Shown: piece by piece, positions 44,282 to 53,641 of the stretch | How positions within the stretch are numbered: position 1 is the first letter of the stretch | Layout of the letters: every line of letters starts with the position of its first letter | NCBI GenBank assembly: GCA_951813545.1 | Contig: OX638352.1 | Coordinates: forward strand, 3,736,835-3,800,834 | Origin: an uncultured Poribacteria bacterium | GTDB lineage: Bacteria; Poribacteria; WGA-4E; WGA-3G | DNA: 64,000 nucleotides | Direction of reading: 5' to 3' | Program-made: the position numbers and the translations under genes | Notes under the pieces: generated by a model | The model's input: only the letters and a program-made list of their open reading frames with translations | Databases searched by the model: none | Told to the model about the DNA's origin: nothing

Positions 44282-45844
44282 TCAGTTCTCCTCTACAGAA
44301 ATTCTTGCCTGAAACGCATTGGTGCTGCCTTTCTCACTTCTACCGCAACACCCGGTAGCACCCAATCTAAAAAACGCACCTTGGTCAAAGCGATGTGTGA
44401 GTTGCCCTGTCTCATCAGGCTCAATCCATGCAGAAGCAAGTCTCTTATCTTTAGGCACCCGTTCATCCATTGGAAGCTCGCTGTCACCATCAAACAAATA
44501 GAAGTACCCTTCCGCATCCGCTCTACCAGTTTCAATATCAACGGTTAACGTGCCACCATTTTCAAACGCTCTTGTATCAATGACAACGACTGTATAATCC
44601 TTATACCCAACCATCGGTGTTTGGAAAACATCCATGACCTCCTGAGAAGGTTCTTCACTGTTCAGAGTGATGTTCCCCAATCCGGGTTGCTTTCCCTCCA
44701 AGCACTCCTTGAGAAACATAAGGTAACCCTCCTCCCACCGGAGTTTTCTACGCCAGGTGTCGTCAATAAAATCATTGACAAGCAGCCTACCCATCAATTC
44801 AAACTCTGGTGAAATGACGAAACAATCCACAGGTGACCCTTTTTTCGATCCAGTTTTCCAGCCGCTTATGATCGCTTGTGCCAACGGATGGCTTGTGTCA
44901 AACGTTTTCCCCTCGCGCTCGCGTCTCTTCGCAATCGGCTCTTGCAGACTATGGATACGCCCTAATTCTGCATCTGCTATCCAAGTGTTGATAAAATTTT
45001 CGTTCAAGAATGCTATGATTCCATCGTCATAGAGGACACCTGCCCTCAGGCATTTGCCACTGCCTCAGCACGCCTCGTCCAAAAGCGGTCCACCTACTGA
45101 GATGACATGAACCGGTTTCTGTTGTGTGGGTGCCATCTCTAACGCTTCCACCAACGATACCCAGTTAATTTGTGCCGACTTGTAGAAACGGAGCATCAGC
45201 GCGCGTAGTGCTTCCTCTTGGCTGATAACTTCTGCGAATTCGGCACCTTCCAAAACATCTCGCGCTTCTGCATGGAGTTCCATTTGCGGGCAAAAACCGA
45301 TGTCCGCCCCGCTGCGTTCGTCTCCAAATAGTTTCCAACGTACATCAAAATTCAGTGTGGTTTCTGGAAGGTGCATCTTGAAGGCAGCAACTTTCTTTTC
45401 TAACCGGTCAATAACCATATATCCGGTAAACTGCGATGGGGCAAACCAGCCTTTTTCTAAAACGAATTCCGCATGGATACGGAACAAAATCTCAGCAAAC
45501 GCATCATTGTAGGCGCGTAGACACGCCCACAAACCGAAAGAATCCTCCGCAGCAACGTCCAACTCCAATTGTGGGTTTGGACTGAGTTGTCGCAACAGTG
45601 TTAACGCCCCTTCTTCTTCAATCTGCCAGCATTCACCTACAGAGACCGGCTCCTGTGGCAAAAATGCTTGAAAAACGGAGGCAGGATATTGCTTTTCGGG
45701 TTCAGCAACCCGCAGATTCGCTAATTCGTCCCAGTCCACGTGGTAGTTGCGTTGCGTGTATTCAATCGGCGCGATGAAACCTTTGACAGACACTTCTGCA
45801 TCATCATCAAGCTTAAGTGCAATTTTATTGTTGAAAGTTTGCAT
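44282..45844 (-). CDS. Putative selenoprotein, tandem copy 3 (UGA at 45067-45065)
   Basis: 520 residues with UGA read as Sec. The start at 45844 (MQTFNNKIALKLDDDAEVSV) aligns with the starts of the other copies and has AAGGAAG upstream; a longer start at 45931 is not conserved. The redox region is KPVHVISVGGPLLDEACU, GSGKCLRAGVL, IIAFLNENFINTWI, with an additional Cys after GSGK. Then come SPVDCFVISPEFELMG and one C-terminal beta-module (FENGGTLTVDIETG, QLTHRFDQGAFFRLGATG). It ends VEEN and a TGA one base before the copy-2 start. The toxin-antitoxin cassette begins about 90 bp upstream, which may separate it from the guaB promoter. Confidence 0.78.
45032..45067 (-). promoter_or_regulatory. 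SECIS-like hairpin after the in-frame UGA of copy 3
   Basis: UGA, 17 nt (which differ from copy 2 at several bases), then the identical GAGGGCAGGUGUCCUC hairpin. Confidence 0.6.
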
Positions 45845-45980
45845 TTTTCGGTATGAACTTCCTTTTCGGTATAGGATACCATTGCCATTGGAAAGAGGCA
45901 ATGATTCGCTTATACACATTTTTGGATGCACTTATATATACTAAAGTTTGGACGATTCGTGTTGCATGCAAGTTAAGTTT

Positions 45981-46508
45981 TCAAAGTGTTTCGCTCGCCT
46001 CTTTAAGCACCGCGTCGATCAAACCGCTACTGAGTCGGAAGCCTTTTTCCTGGAGTTGCAATAGTAACGGTCGAACCGCTCTAATTTTGCCCTTCTTTTT
46101 CGCAAACAAAAGAAAACCTGCTACACCGGCTGCTTGCAATCCTAAAGATTGAGCAACTTTTCGCCCGCGTAGGTCATCAACAAACACGTTCGTTACATCC
46201 AGTTCCGTTGCTAATACCAGTGTTTCAGCCTCTCCTTTATCTAATGTCGCCATTAGCATTGTAACTGCCGATGTGTTAGAAACGGTTTGTCTTTCAACAA
46301 AAGTCGCCTGTCGCAATTCTTTTTCACCCGGTCTCCCTTCTCCGCGTTCAACAACTTCCTCCCAAACTTTGTCCGCGATGATCAGCGTTCCGACAAGTGC
46401 TTTCAAAGTGTCCCACTGTTGGCAAAGAGAGATACCAATTACAAATGAAGCATCCGCGACAACTATCAACTTGCTTGCCTCGGTTACTTTGTTTGTTGTA
46501 TTAAGCAT
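45981..46508 (-). CDS. PIN-domain toxin of the DUF3368 family
   Basis: A 175-residue PIN-like nuclease. Acidic residues expected in the active site lie in IVVADASFVIG, LDKGEAETLVLA and NVFVDDLRGRKVAQ, the latter two being typical DUF3368 motifs. It overlaps the upstream UPF0175 gene by 25 nt, the standard arrangement of this toxin-antitoxin type. Such toxins cleave RNA when the antitoxin is lost. A start at 46508 is assumed; one slightly downstream is possible. The module lies inside a transposon-like cassette and interrupts the selenoprotein array. Confidence 0.88.
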   Translation of the reverse strand: MLNTTNKVTEASKLIVVADASFVIGISLCQQWDTLKALVGTLIIADKVWEEVVERGEGRPGEKELRQATFVERQTVSNTSAVTMLMATLDKGEAETLVLATELDVTNVFVDDLRGRKVAQSLGLQAAGVAGFLLFAKKKGKIRAVRPLLLQLQEKGFRLSSGLIDAVLKEASETL

Positions 46509-46768
46509 TCGACAGCCTTCAATTCCTGTTGGATTTCCTCATCATCGTATTCAGCAATCGGGATATCCTGCTGACTCAGAAGTCGAATAAAATCCCATAA
46601 GTGTAGTTCCGCCAATTTTGCAGCTTGCCCTAAAGAGAGAATGTTACGCTCGAAGAGAGAGATCGCAAGCAACCGTTTTGCCTCCTCAGTCAGTTTTTCT
46701 TGATTATAGCCGGAAATAGAAAGTGGAGTTGAAAGCTCATTAGGGACATCCAACGTGATAGAACGCAT
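46484..46768 (-). CDS. UPF0175-family antitoxin
   Basis: A 94-residue protein with the UPF0175 pattern: ITLDVPNELSTPLS, then LTEEAKRLLAISLFERNILS and LGQAAKLAELHLWDFIRLLS. The last is a helix-turn-helix-like segment, followed by DIPIAEYDDEEIQQELKAVE. UPF0175 proteins act as antitoxins of DUF3368 PIN toxins, and the toxin gene overlaps its 3' end. It probably also represses the pair's transcription. Confidence 0.9.
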   Translation of the reverse strand: MRSITLDVPNELSTPLSISGYNQEKLTEEAKRLLAISLFERNILSLGQAAKLAELHLWDFIRLLSQQDIPIAEYDDEEIQQELKAVECLIQQTK

Positions 46769-46928
46769 GATTCTTACCTCTATATCGCATTAAGGGTATC
46801 ACCAAAATGTAGTTCGTTTTTGATTACAAAACACTGCCCATAGGTCCAGTAGCAGTATAACACTTTTCACAAGAAAACGTAATTTTAATTTCACTTTATC
46901 CAAACTTTAGTGTATAGCATCGCAAATG

Positions 46929-48614
46929 CTACATTGATTCAAGCTTTTCTGCTGGTTCTACAGAAATTCGTGCTTGAAAGGCGTTGACATACTCTTTCTT
47001 ATCCATAAGTTCAGAAGAGACAATCACCAACTTAAAAACTTGACTCCGGTAGAAAGGATACGTAATTTGCGCCGTTCCACTGGGCGGAACATCCGTAGCA
47101 TTGGCAATAGACTGGTCGTAACGCTGTCCGCGTTCTGCGGGGAATTTGATGTCGCTATCGTACAAATAGAACGAACCTGCGAGTTCGGCACTTCCGAGAC
47201 GTATATCAATCGTGAGTATCCCACCCTTTTCAAACGCGGCAGCATCAATTGTTACAATGGTGGATTCCTGATAACCGACCTCCGGCGTACGTATAACGTC
47301 CACTACTTCCAACGTTGGCTGTGCGGTGCTTAGCACCACGTCCAATCCTGTTAAGAAAGGCTTGAAAGGGCTTTCTTGCTCCGAGATATCCCCTTCCTCA
47401 CCTAATAGATATGCGAAAGAATTATCAGCACTAAATCCCGGATATTTATCTTTTAAGGCTTCCATGAGAAAGAGTCGGTAATTTTCCGCCCTTGTCCTTC
47501 CGCCATCCCAGTCGTGACCGTCATAGAGATATTTATTCAAAGGGAGTTTCCCTTTCAATTCAAAGTCAGGTGATATAACGAGACAGTCCACAGGTGAGCG
47601 TTCGTGCCACCCCTTTTTGATTGCTTGTGCTAACGGATGAGTAGTGTCAAACGATTTAGATTGGTGTGCGTACCTTTTGGCAATATATTCTCGCATATAC
47701 GGTTTCCGTTCCAATTCAAAATTGGATACCCATGTATTGATAAAATTTTCGTTCAAGAATTTGATGATGCGTTCATTCGCGAGGACACCTGCCCTCAAAT
47801 CTTTACCGCTCCCTCAGCACGCCTCATCGGTGAGCGGACCATCGACTGAAATGACATGAACGGGCTTCTGTTGTGCCTGTGTCATTTCCAATGCTTCCCC
47901 CAGCGATACCCAGTTAATTCGTTGTGATTCATAGAATCGCAGGATTAAGAGACGTTCGGCTTCTTCTTGTGTGATTGCGTCTGTGAATTCGGTGTCTTGT
48001 AGAACATCTTGTGTTCCAGCACGGAGCTCCATTTGCGAGCAGTAGCCGCCATCTGTAATCCATCGGGGAGCGTCCCAACCTTCTAATGTCGTTTCCCAAT
48101 GAACGTCAAAGTTAAGTGTGCCTGCGGGGAGGTACATCTGAAAGAAAACAATATTCTCTTGTGCCCGATTAATAATGAGATGTCCAGCGAACTGGGAAGG
48201 CGTAAACCAACCGTCGGTTAAGGCAAATTCCGCGTGAATGCGAAACATGATGTGAACAAGTTGATCGTTGTAAGCGCGCAGACATGCCCAAAGACCTTTA
48301 GCCTCTTCTATGCCATACATCTCCGCACGCATTTCCAGAGAAGGATAGGGATGAAGTTGTTTCAGTAATTTTTGGACACAGGCTTGTTTAATTTCCCAAC
48401 ACTCACCTACTGAAACTGCCTCGGCTGGAAGAAAATCTCGAAACACAGACGTAGAATACTGCTTTTCTGGTTCCGCAGCGCGTAGATTCGCCAACGCATC
48501 CCATTTCCTATGAAAGTTGCCTGCGGTATGCTCAATCGGTGCGATGAAGGCTTTGACCGATACATCTGCATCCTCAGCAAGATTAATTGTGATTTCGTTT
48601 GGTAGCGTCTTCAT
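46929..48614 (-). CDS. Putative selenoprotein, tandem copy 4 (UGA at 47816-47814)
   Basis: 561 residues with UGA read as Sec. N-terminal domain ITINLAEDADVSVKAFIAPI. Redox region KPVHVISVDGPLTDEACU, GSGKDLRAGVL, IIKFLNENFINTWV, then SPVDCLVISPDFELKG. The C-terminal part is longer than in copies 1, 3 and 5, with an Asp/Glu-rich linker (AYLLGEEGDISEQESPFKPF) before one beta-module (FEKGGILTIDIRLG, QITYPFYRSQVFKLVIV). Its start overlaps the end of copy 5 by 32 nt, with GAGG before the ATG. Its TAG stop lies 13 nt from the toxin-antitoxin cassette. Confidence 0.78.
47781..47816 (-). promoter_or_regulatory. SECIS-like hairpin after the in-frame UGA of copy 4
   Basis: The same GAGG-GCAGGUGU-CCUC hairpin 17 nt after UGA, although the intervening codons differ (AAA GAT TTG against AAA GGT CTG in copy 2). 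Confidence 0.6.
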
Positions 48615-50138
48615 TATTAATTTCCTCTACAGAGATTTTTGCCAGAAATGCGTTGGTACACACTTCTCCTTCGTCCCAATATCCTGAAGCACCTAACCTG
48701 AAAAGTTGTCCTCGGTCAAAACGGTGTGTAATCTGCAGTGTATCTTCGGGTTCACCCCACGTCCCAGTGAGTGCATCTTTCGGTTCTTCTTCATCTATGG
48801 AAAGTTCGCCATCCTCGTCAAATAGATAAAACTCACCGTCACCACTGTCCCTGCCGATTTTAATATCAATGGTTAATGTCCCGCCGTTTTCAAAAGATGT
48901 GACATCAATCACGACAACGGTGTAATCTAAATAACCGACAGTTGGTGTCCGAAAAACGTCCAGCACTTCCTCTTCAGGATGCTCACGGGTAAGAACAATG
49001 TTCCCCAATCCGGGCTGTTTCCCTTCGAGGGCTTCCGTAAGGAATGTGTGATAATATTTCGATGGAGAGATATTATCCCTTGCGAGTTCATTAAACTGTT
49101 GTTTACCCATCACTTCAAATTCGGGTGATATAACGAAGGAATCCACCGGCGACCCTTTTTTTGAGCCGATCTTCCATCCCCTCATGATGGCTTGTGCCAA
49201 AGCGTGGGTTGTATCAAACGGCTTGCCTTCGCGCTCGCGTCTTTTCGCGATCGGTTCTCGTAAACGACGGACACGTCCCAACTCAGAGTGGGGGACCCAT
49301 GTGTTAATGAAATGTGCGTTCAAAAATTCAATAATTTCGTCTCTTGAGAGGACACCTGCCCTCAGACCTTTGCCACTGGCTCAGCAGGACTCATCGAAGA
49401 GCGGTCCATCTATGTGATCGCGTGGATCGGTTTCTGCTGTGCCGGTGCCATTTCCAAAGCCTCCTCCAGCGATGCCCAGTTAATGTGCTGAACCTTGTAG
49501 AAACACGATATCAGTGCACCTTCGGCTTCTTCTTGTGTGATTGACGCGATAAATTCGACATCCTGAGGTAGTGTCCCTGTGCAGAGTTCCATTTGAGGAC
49601 AATAGCCAATATCGGATCCGATTGTGTTCCGATAAGTATCAAAGTTCAGCGTCCCTTTAGGAACATGCATCTGAAAAAATGTGATTTCTTTTTTGATTCG
49701 GTCAACAACGAGATGACCAGCAAACTGGGAAGGTGTGAACCTACCATCTGCAAATTCAAACTCGGCATGGATGCGAAATACAATGTCAGCAAATTTCTCG
49801 TTGTAAGCGCGTAGACATGCCCACAAGCCATACGAATCCCCGTTATTGATGTCCAAATTCAATCTCGGATTCGGGTGAAATTGCCTTAGTAATTCGAGCA
49901 CACCCGTTTCTTGAATCTCCCAACATTCACCCACCGAAACCGGTTCCGATGGAAGGAATGCCTGAAAAATGGATGCGGCATGTTGCTTTTCTGGTTCGGC
50001 GACTTGCAGATTTGCCAATGCCTCCCACTCTACGTGAAAGTTGTATTGCGTGTATTCAATCGGTGCGACGAACCCTTTAAGGGAGACTTCTGCGTCCGCA
50101 TCAAGATTGAGTGTGATTTTGTTGTTCAAAGTTTTCAT
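48583..50138 (-). pseudogene. Putative selenoprotein, tandem copy 5, with a one-base frameshift before the UGA
   Basis: The first paralogue, starting 2 nt after guaB. The N-terminal domain is intact (ITLNLDADAEVSLKGFVAPI). Near 49410 the frame breaks: KPIHAIT then TAG. One missing base would restore DGPLFDESCU (UGA at 49383-49381) ASGKGLRAGVL and IIEFLNAHFINTWV, followed by the usual second half to 48583. It differs from the others at ESCUA for EACUG and in VDSFVIS, where the others have VDC. Either the gene is inactivated or the base was lost in sequencing. The hairpin after UGA (49363-49348) is fully conserved. Confidence 0.72.
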
Positions 50139-50140
50139 TG

Positions 50141-51643
50141 TTATCCATCCTGCGTTGTTCTTGGGATGATGTCGTGAACACCGCCTTCACGAATACTTGC
50201 TGAAGAGACTAACACAAATCTCGCTTTTTGACGAAATTCCGGTAGCGATATCGCCCCACAATTACATAGAAGTGATCGGATTTTTGCGAGGGTCGTTTTC
50301 AAATTATCGTTCATTTTTCCCGCATAAGGCACATAGGCATCGGCACCCTCCTCGAACAATAATTCTGTACCGCCGCCTTCGTGGTAGCGTTGCCAATTAG
50401 CAGCTCGCTTTGTTCCTTCTCCCCAATATTCTTTTACTGTATTCATACCAAGTTTTCTTAGTTTACTTGGACTTTCATCAAATCTCGCAAAATATCTGCC
50501 CATCATCACGAAATCAGCACCCATGGCGAGTGCCAAACCGATATGATAATCTTGGAATATACCACCATCTGAACAAATCGGCACGTAAACACCGGTCTCC
50601 TTCAAATACAGGTCCCTTTGCCGGGCGACTTCAATGACAGCAGTTGCTTGCCCACAACCGATTCCTTTCTGTTCCCTTGTTATACAAATGGCACCCCCAC
50701 CGATCCCTACTTTTACAAAATCAGCACCGGCTTCTACCAAATACATAAATGCATCGCCGTGAACGACATTCCCGCCGCCTACTTTCACAGTATCGTTGTA
50801 CTCATTTTTAATAAATCGAATGGTGTCTGATTGCCATTCTGTATACCCTTCGGACGAATCAACGCAGATAATATCAACACCTGCTGCTACCAGTGCTGGT
50901 ACTCTCTCTTTATAATCTCTTGTATTAATTCCGGCACCTACCACGAGTCTTTTCTGCGAATCTACGGATTCAAGTGGATTTTTTTTATGGTCATCGTAAT
51001 CTTTCCTGAAGACCAGATGTACCAGTTTACGATTTTCATCAATAATCGGCAGACAATTTATCTTGTGTTTCCAAATGAGGTCGTTGGCATCCTCAATCGT
51101 AATTCCCTTTTGACCGACAATTAGTTCGGGAAACGGGGTCATGAATTCGCTTACTTTAGCGTTTAGATCTACTCGACTCAGTCTATAGTCCTTATCCGTT
51201 ATGAGTCCGAACAGTTTTCCTGAAGACGAACCGTCTTCGGTTATGGGAATCGTCGAGTGTCCTGTTTCTTCGGTAAGTTTCACGACATCTGCTATCGTGC
51301 TATCACGCTTTAAATTTGAGTCGCTGACGACGAAACCTGCTTTGTGACTTTTAACTGTCCGGACCATTGCTGCCTGCTCTTCAATACTTTGGGACCCATA
51401 AATAAAGGAGATCCCGCCCTGTCTTGCGAGTGCGATTGCCAAATTGTGGTCCGAAACGGCTTGCATGATGGCTGAAGCAAACGGAATATTCACTTCCAGA
51501 GAGGGTGGTTGCTGCCCTGCTTTAAACTTCACCAGAGGGGTTTTCAGGACAACGTTTTCAGGGATACAATCCTTCGTGGTTAAGTTGGGTAAAAGCAGGT
51601 ACTCGCTGAAAGTCCGGCTTGCTTCCGAAAAAAAGTGAGCCAT
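50141..51643 (-). CDS. guaB: IMP dehydrogenase
   Basis: A 500-residue enzyme that oxidises IMP to XMP, the committed step to GMP. An N-terminal barrel segment (GGISFIYGSQSIEEQAAMVR) is interrupted by two CBS domains at about 105-230 (GHSTIPITEDGSS, INCLPIIDENRKL). The barrel resumes with VDIICVDSSEGYTEWQ, VKVGGGNVVHGDAF and the catalytic loop FVKVGIGGGAICITREQKGI, whose Cys is the nucleophile. The C-terminus includes EGADAYVPYAGKM. It is immediately followed, 2 nt apart, by the selenoprotein array, so it should be the first gene of that transcript. Confidence 0.93.
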   Translation of the reverse strand: MAHFFSEASRTFSEYLLLPNLTTKDCIPENVVLKTPLVKFKAGQQPPSLEVNIPFASAIMQAVSDHNLAIALARQGGISFIYGSQSIEEQAAMVRTVKSHKAGFVVSDSNLKRDSTIADVVKLTEETGHSTIPITEDGSSSGKLFGLITDKDYRLSRVDLNAKVSEFMTPFPELIVGQKGITIEDANDLIWKHKINCLPIIDENRKLVHLVFRKDYDDHKKNPLESVDSQKRLVVGAGINTRDYKERVPALVAAGVDIICVDSSEGYTEWQSDTIRFIKNEYNDTVKVGGGNVVHGDAFMYLVEAGADFVKVGIGGGAICITREQKGIGCGQATAVIEVARQRDLYLKETGVYVPICSDGGIFQDYHIGLALAMGADFVMMGRYFARFDESPSKLRKLGMNTVKEYWGEGTKRAANWQRYHEGGGTELLFEEGADAYVPYAGKMNDNLKTTLAKIRSLLCNCGAISLPEFRQKARFVLVSSASIREGGVHDIIPRTTQDG

Positions 51644-51674
51644 TGTTCATTCCTCCAGTCAAAAAATAAAAAAT

Positions 51675-51734
51675 GATTGTCGGTTAAGAGAGGGTTTGGT
51701 TTGGCAAGTCCCTCTTTAGTTGAAGACCGATAAC
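51675..51734. repeat. TCAGTT-family palindromic repeat between guaB and the HAD gene
   Basis: GATTGTCGGTTAAGAGAGGG and CCCTCTTTAGTTGAAGACC followed by GATAAC form an imperfect inverted pair, like the element at 57724-57801. Confidence 0.65.
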
Positions 51735-51778
51735 CCTCTTCCGCTCATTTTGAGATTCTTGATTTGGGTAACACATAA

Positions 51779-52477
51779 TTATACTAATTCGGAAACGATG
51801 TCGCACAACTCCGAGATTTCATCAACGGCAATTCCCCGCCAGTCTTCTACTTCAGGTCGATATGAGTCGTAGACATCCGTTAGATCAGCACGTTTCAGTA
51901 TCGGTAGCATACCGACCGCTGATGCACCCGTCAATTCTTCACCGCTTCCATCCCCAACGTAAAGACACTCCTGTGGTTGGACCTTCAGTCGCTCACACGC
52001 TATCTGGTAGATGCGACGTGCTGGTTTTCTAATCCGTTCTTCACAGGAGAAAACAGGAACGTCAATGTATTGGGCTAACGAAGACCGAGAGAAAGCGGAT
52101 GGGATAGGCGGTCTGCAATTGGTGATAAGTCCTAAAAGTAAACCATCACTTTTTAGTGTATTCAATGCCGCTAAGACCTTGGGCTCGATCACGAGCGTAC
52201 TCTCTGAGAATTCATAATGCAGAGTGACAACCTGCTCAATTTGGGTCGTATTCACTTTAACACTTAAGCGACGACATATCTCAAGTATATTGTCTTCAAC
52301 GGCATGATAGCCACCTGAAGATTTATCGTTGATTGTTTCCAGCATGACTTGCCGGAATTTTGGGTATGGAATATCAAGGGTTTTTGCCATCTGTTCTTGG
52401 ACTTGGTCGTACGCGTGGCTGCTGAAATTTTCAACTAATGTCCCATATAAATCAAATATGATGGCTTTGTAAGGCAC
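51779..52477 (-). CDS. HAD-superfamily hydrolase
   Basis: A 232-residue haloacid-dehalogenase-like phosphatase. Motif I is IIFDLYGTLVE, with Tyr in place of the second Asp as in 2-haloacid-dehalogenase-like members. Motif II is LITNCRPP, the Lys of motif III is in RIRKPARRIY, and motif IV is CLYVGDGSGEELTGASAVGM. A helical cap lies between residues about 15 and 90. The substrate cannot be told. It is separated from guaB by a palindromic repeat and may have its own promoter. Confidence 0.88.
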   Translation of the reverse strand: MPYKAIIFDLYGTLVENFSSHAYDQVQEQMAKTLDIPYPKFRQVMLETINDKSSGGYHAVEDNILEICRRLSVKVNTTQIEQVVTLHYEFSESTLVIEPKVLAALNTLKSDGLLLGLITNCRPPIPSAFSRSSLAQYIDVPVFSCEERIRKPARRIYQIACERLKVQPQECLYVGDGSGEELTGASAVGMLPILKRADLTDVYDSYRPEVEDWRGIAVDEISELCDIVSELV

Positions 52478-52654
52478 TTTCGCTCCTTATGTTTAAGGTT
52501 TGGAGGATTTTTTAGATAACAATAGATATATTATGGTTAACCGACAGAAATTTGGTTTCTTCAGATTTTTAAGAAATATTCGGGAGACAGTTAGACAGTT
52601 CGTCGGTTAGACTGGATATAGTGGAATCCAATTTGTTCACATCCGAGACTGCAT

Positions 52655-52680
52655 GGTGCGGTTAGGAACCGCCTCATAGG
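52655..52680. repeat. GGTTCGGTTAGGAAACCG-type hairpin repeat, copy 1
   Basis: GGTGCGGTTAGGAACCGCCTC. Three such copies lie in the 553-base gap 52478-53030 (others at 52857 and 52927). That gap also holds the short repeat at 52781-52806 and a CCCCTACGGGG hairpin at about 52732; no gene is seen. Confidence 0.7.
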
Positions 52681-52856
52681 TCAATTTAGGGATATTTCGT
52701 TGTATTTTATAGGAACGTCCTTACAAATGCCGCCCCTACGGGGCTTGGGTTTTTTGTCCACACGCTGCTATAAACATTGTGAAGAAACACCCAAGCAAAT
52801 AAACCCTACGGGACTAAAGAGGTTTTTGAAGTCTTCAAGGTTTCCGCGTAGGATCC

Positions 52857-52882
52857 GGTTCGGTTAGGAAACCGAACCTACC
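52857..52882. repeat. GGTTCGGTTAGGAAACCG-type hairpin repeat, copy 2
   Basis: GGTTCGGTTAGGAAACCGAA followed by CCTACC. The stem is CGGTT / AACCG, within a longer imperfect palindrome. Confidence 0.8.
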
Positions 52883-52926
52883 GGTCTGGGGCTGCGACGG
52901 TTGTTTTTTCTTAAATTGACAGTTAT

Positions 52927-52952
52927 GGTTCGGTTAGGAAACCGCACCTACC
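52927..52952. repeat. GGTTCGGTTAGGAAACCG-type hairpin repeat, copy 3
   Basis: GGTTCGGTTAGGAAACCGCA followed by CCTACC; one base differs from copy 2. Confidence 0.8.
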
Positions 52953-53030
52953 TAATTGCGAGGACGATGAACTTCGGAAAGCCCATTGGAGCATGCTCAA
53001 TTGATGCCTATGGAATGGAGTGTTGTGGAA

Positions 53031-53621
53031 TTATGAGGGATTCTGGGTTTCATAAGTAGCAATGTCTGCTTCATATTGTAAAGTCCAACCGATTTCATCA
53101 AGTCCGTTGAGCAGGCAGTACTTCTCAAAGTCCCCGATTTCAAAAGTGTGGGCAGTGCCGTCAGAACAGATGACTGATTGCTCTTCTAAGTCTATCATCA
53201 GCTGGTAGCCCTCGGTGTCCTGTGCCTCTTGACTGAGAGATGTAATAACTTCTGCTGGCAGTGCTATCGGCAGGATACCGTTCTTATAGCAGTTGTTTCG
53301 GAAGATGTCTGCAAACGAGGGCGCGAGAATCGCTTTGAAACCGTACTGCTGGAGTGCCCACGGCGCATGTTCACGGGAGCTGCCACAACCGAAATTCGCG
53401 CCAGCGATGAGAATACTCGCGTTTGCGTAACGCGGATCGTTCAGCACGAATTCTGGGTTTGGGTCGCCATTTTCAAGGTAACGCCAATCGTTAAAGAGAA
53501 ATTCACCGAAGCCTGTCCGTTCAATCCGTTTTAGGAATTGCTTCGGGATAATCTGGTCGGTATCAACATTAATCCGGTCGAGTGGGACGACAAATCCAAC
53601 GTGTTCTTTGAATGCTTCCAT
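53031..53621 (-). CDS. leuD: 3-isopropylmalate dehydratase small subunit
   Basis: A 196-residue swivelling-domain protein of the aconitase superfamily. Diagnostic are INVDTDQIIPKQFLKRIERT, FGEFLFNDWRY and ILIAGANFGCGSSREHAPWA, then FADIFRNNCYKNGILPI. With LeuC it isomerises 2- to 3-isopropylmalate in leucine synthesis. It follows leuC on the same strand after a 139-bp gap filled by a palindromic repeat. Confidence 0.95.
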   Translation of the reverse strand: MEAFKEHVGFVVPLDRINVDTDQIIPKQFLKRIERTGFGEFLFNDWRYLENGDPNPEFVLNDPRYANASILIAGANFGCGSSREHAPWALQQYGFKAILAPSFADIFRNNCYKNGILPIALPAEVITSLSQEAQDTEGYQLMIDLEEQSVICSDGTAHTFEIGDFEKYCLLNGLDEIGWTLQYEADIATYETQNPS

Positions 53622-53641
53622 GTTTTTCTATTTCCTCTGGA

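Larger units (their letters stand above)
45935..46916. mobile_element. Toxin-antitoxin cassette with 18-bp terminal inverted repeats (982 bp)
   Basis: TATATACTAAAGTTTGGA (45935-45952) and its inverse (46899-46916, TCCAAACTTTAGTGTATA) match at 17 of 18 positions. They enclose only the UPF0175 and PIN genes. The cassette separates selenoprotein copies 3 and 4. The ends resemble those of the nested palindrome at 18129-18493 (ACTA-x-x-GTTTGGAC). No transposase is inside and no clear target duplication was found. Confidence 0.65.

Noticed and set aside
40692..50138. The selenoprotein halves as ten separate genes in pairs
   Set aside because: The second halves have no ATG or ribosome site near their beginning, and conserved sequence starts directly after the UGA in the same frame in all copies.
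52655..52952. Possible CRISPR array
   Set aside because: Only three irregularly spaced hairpins, no spacers of equal length and no cas genes.
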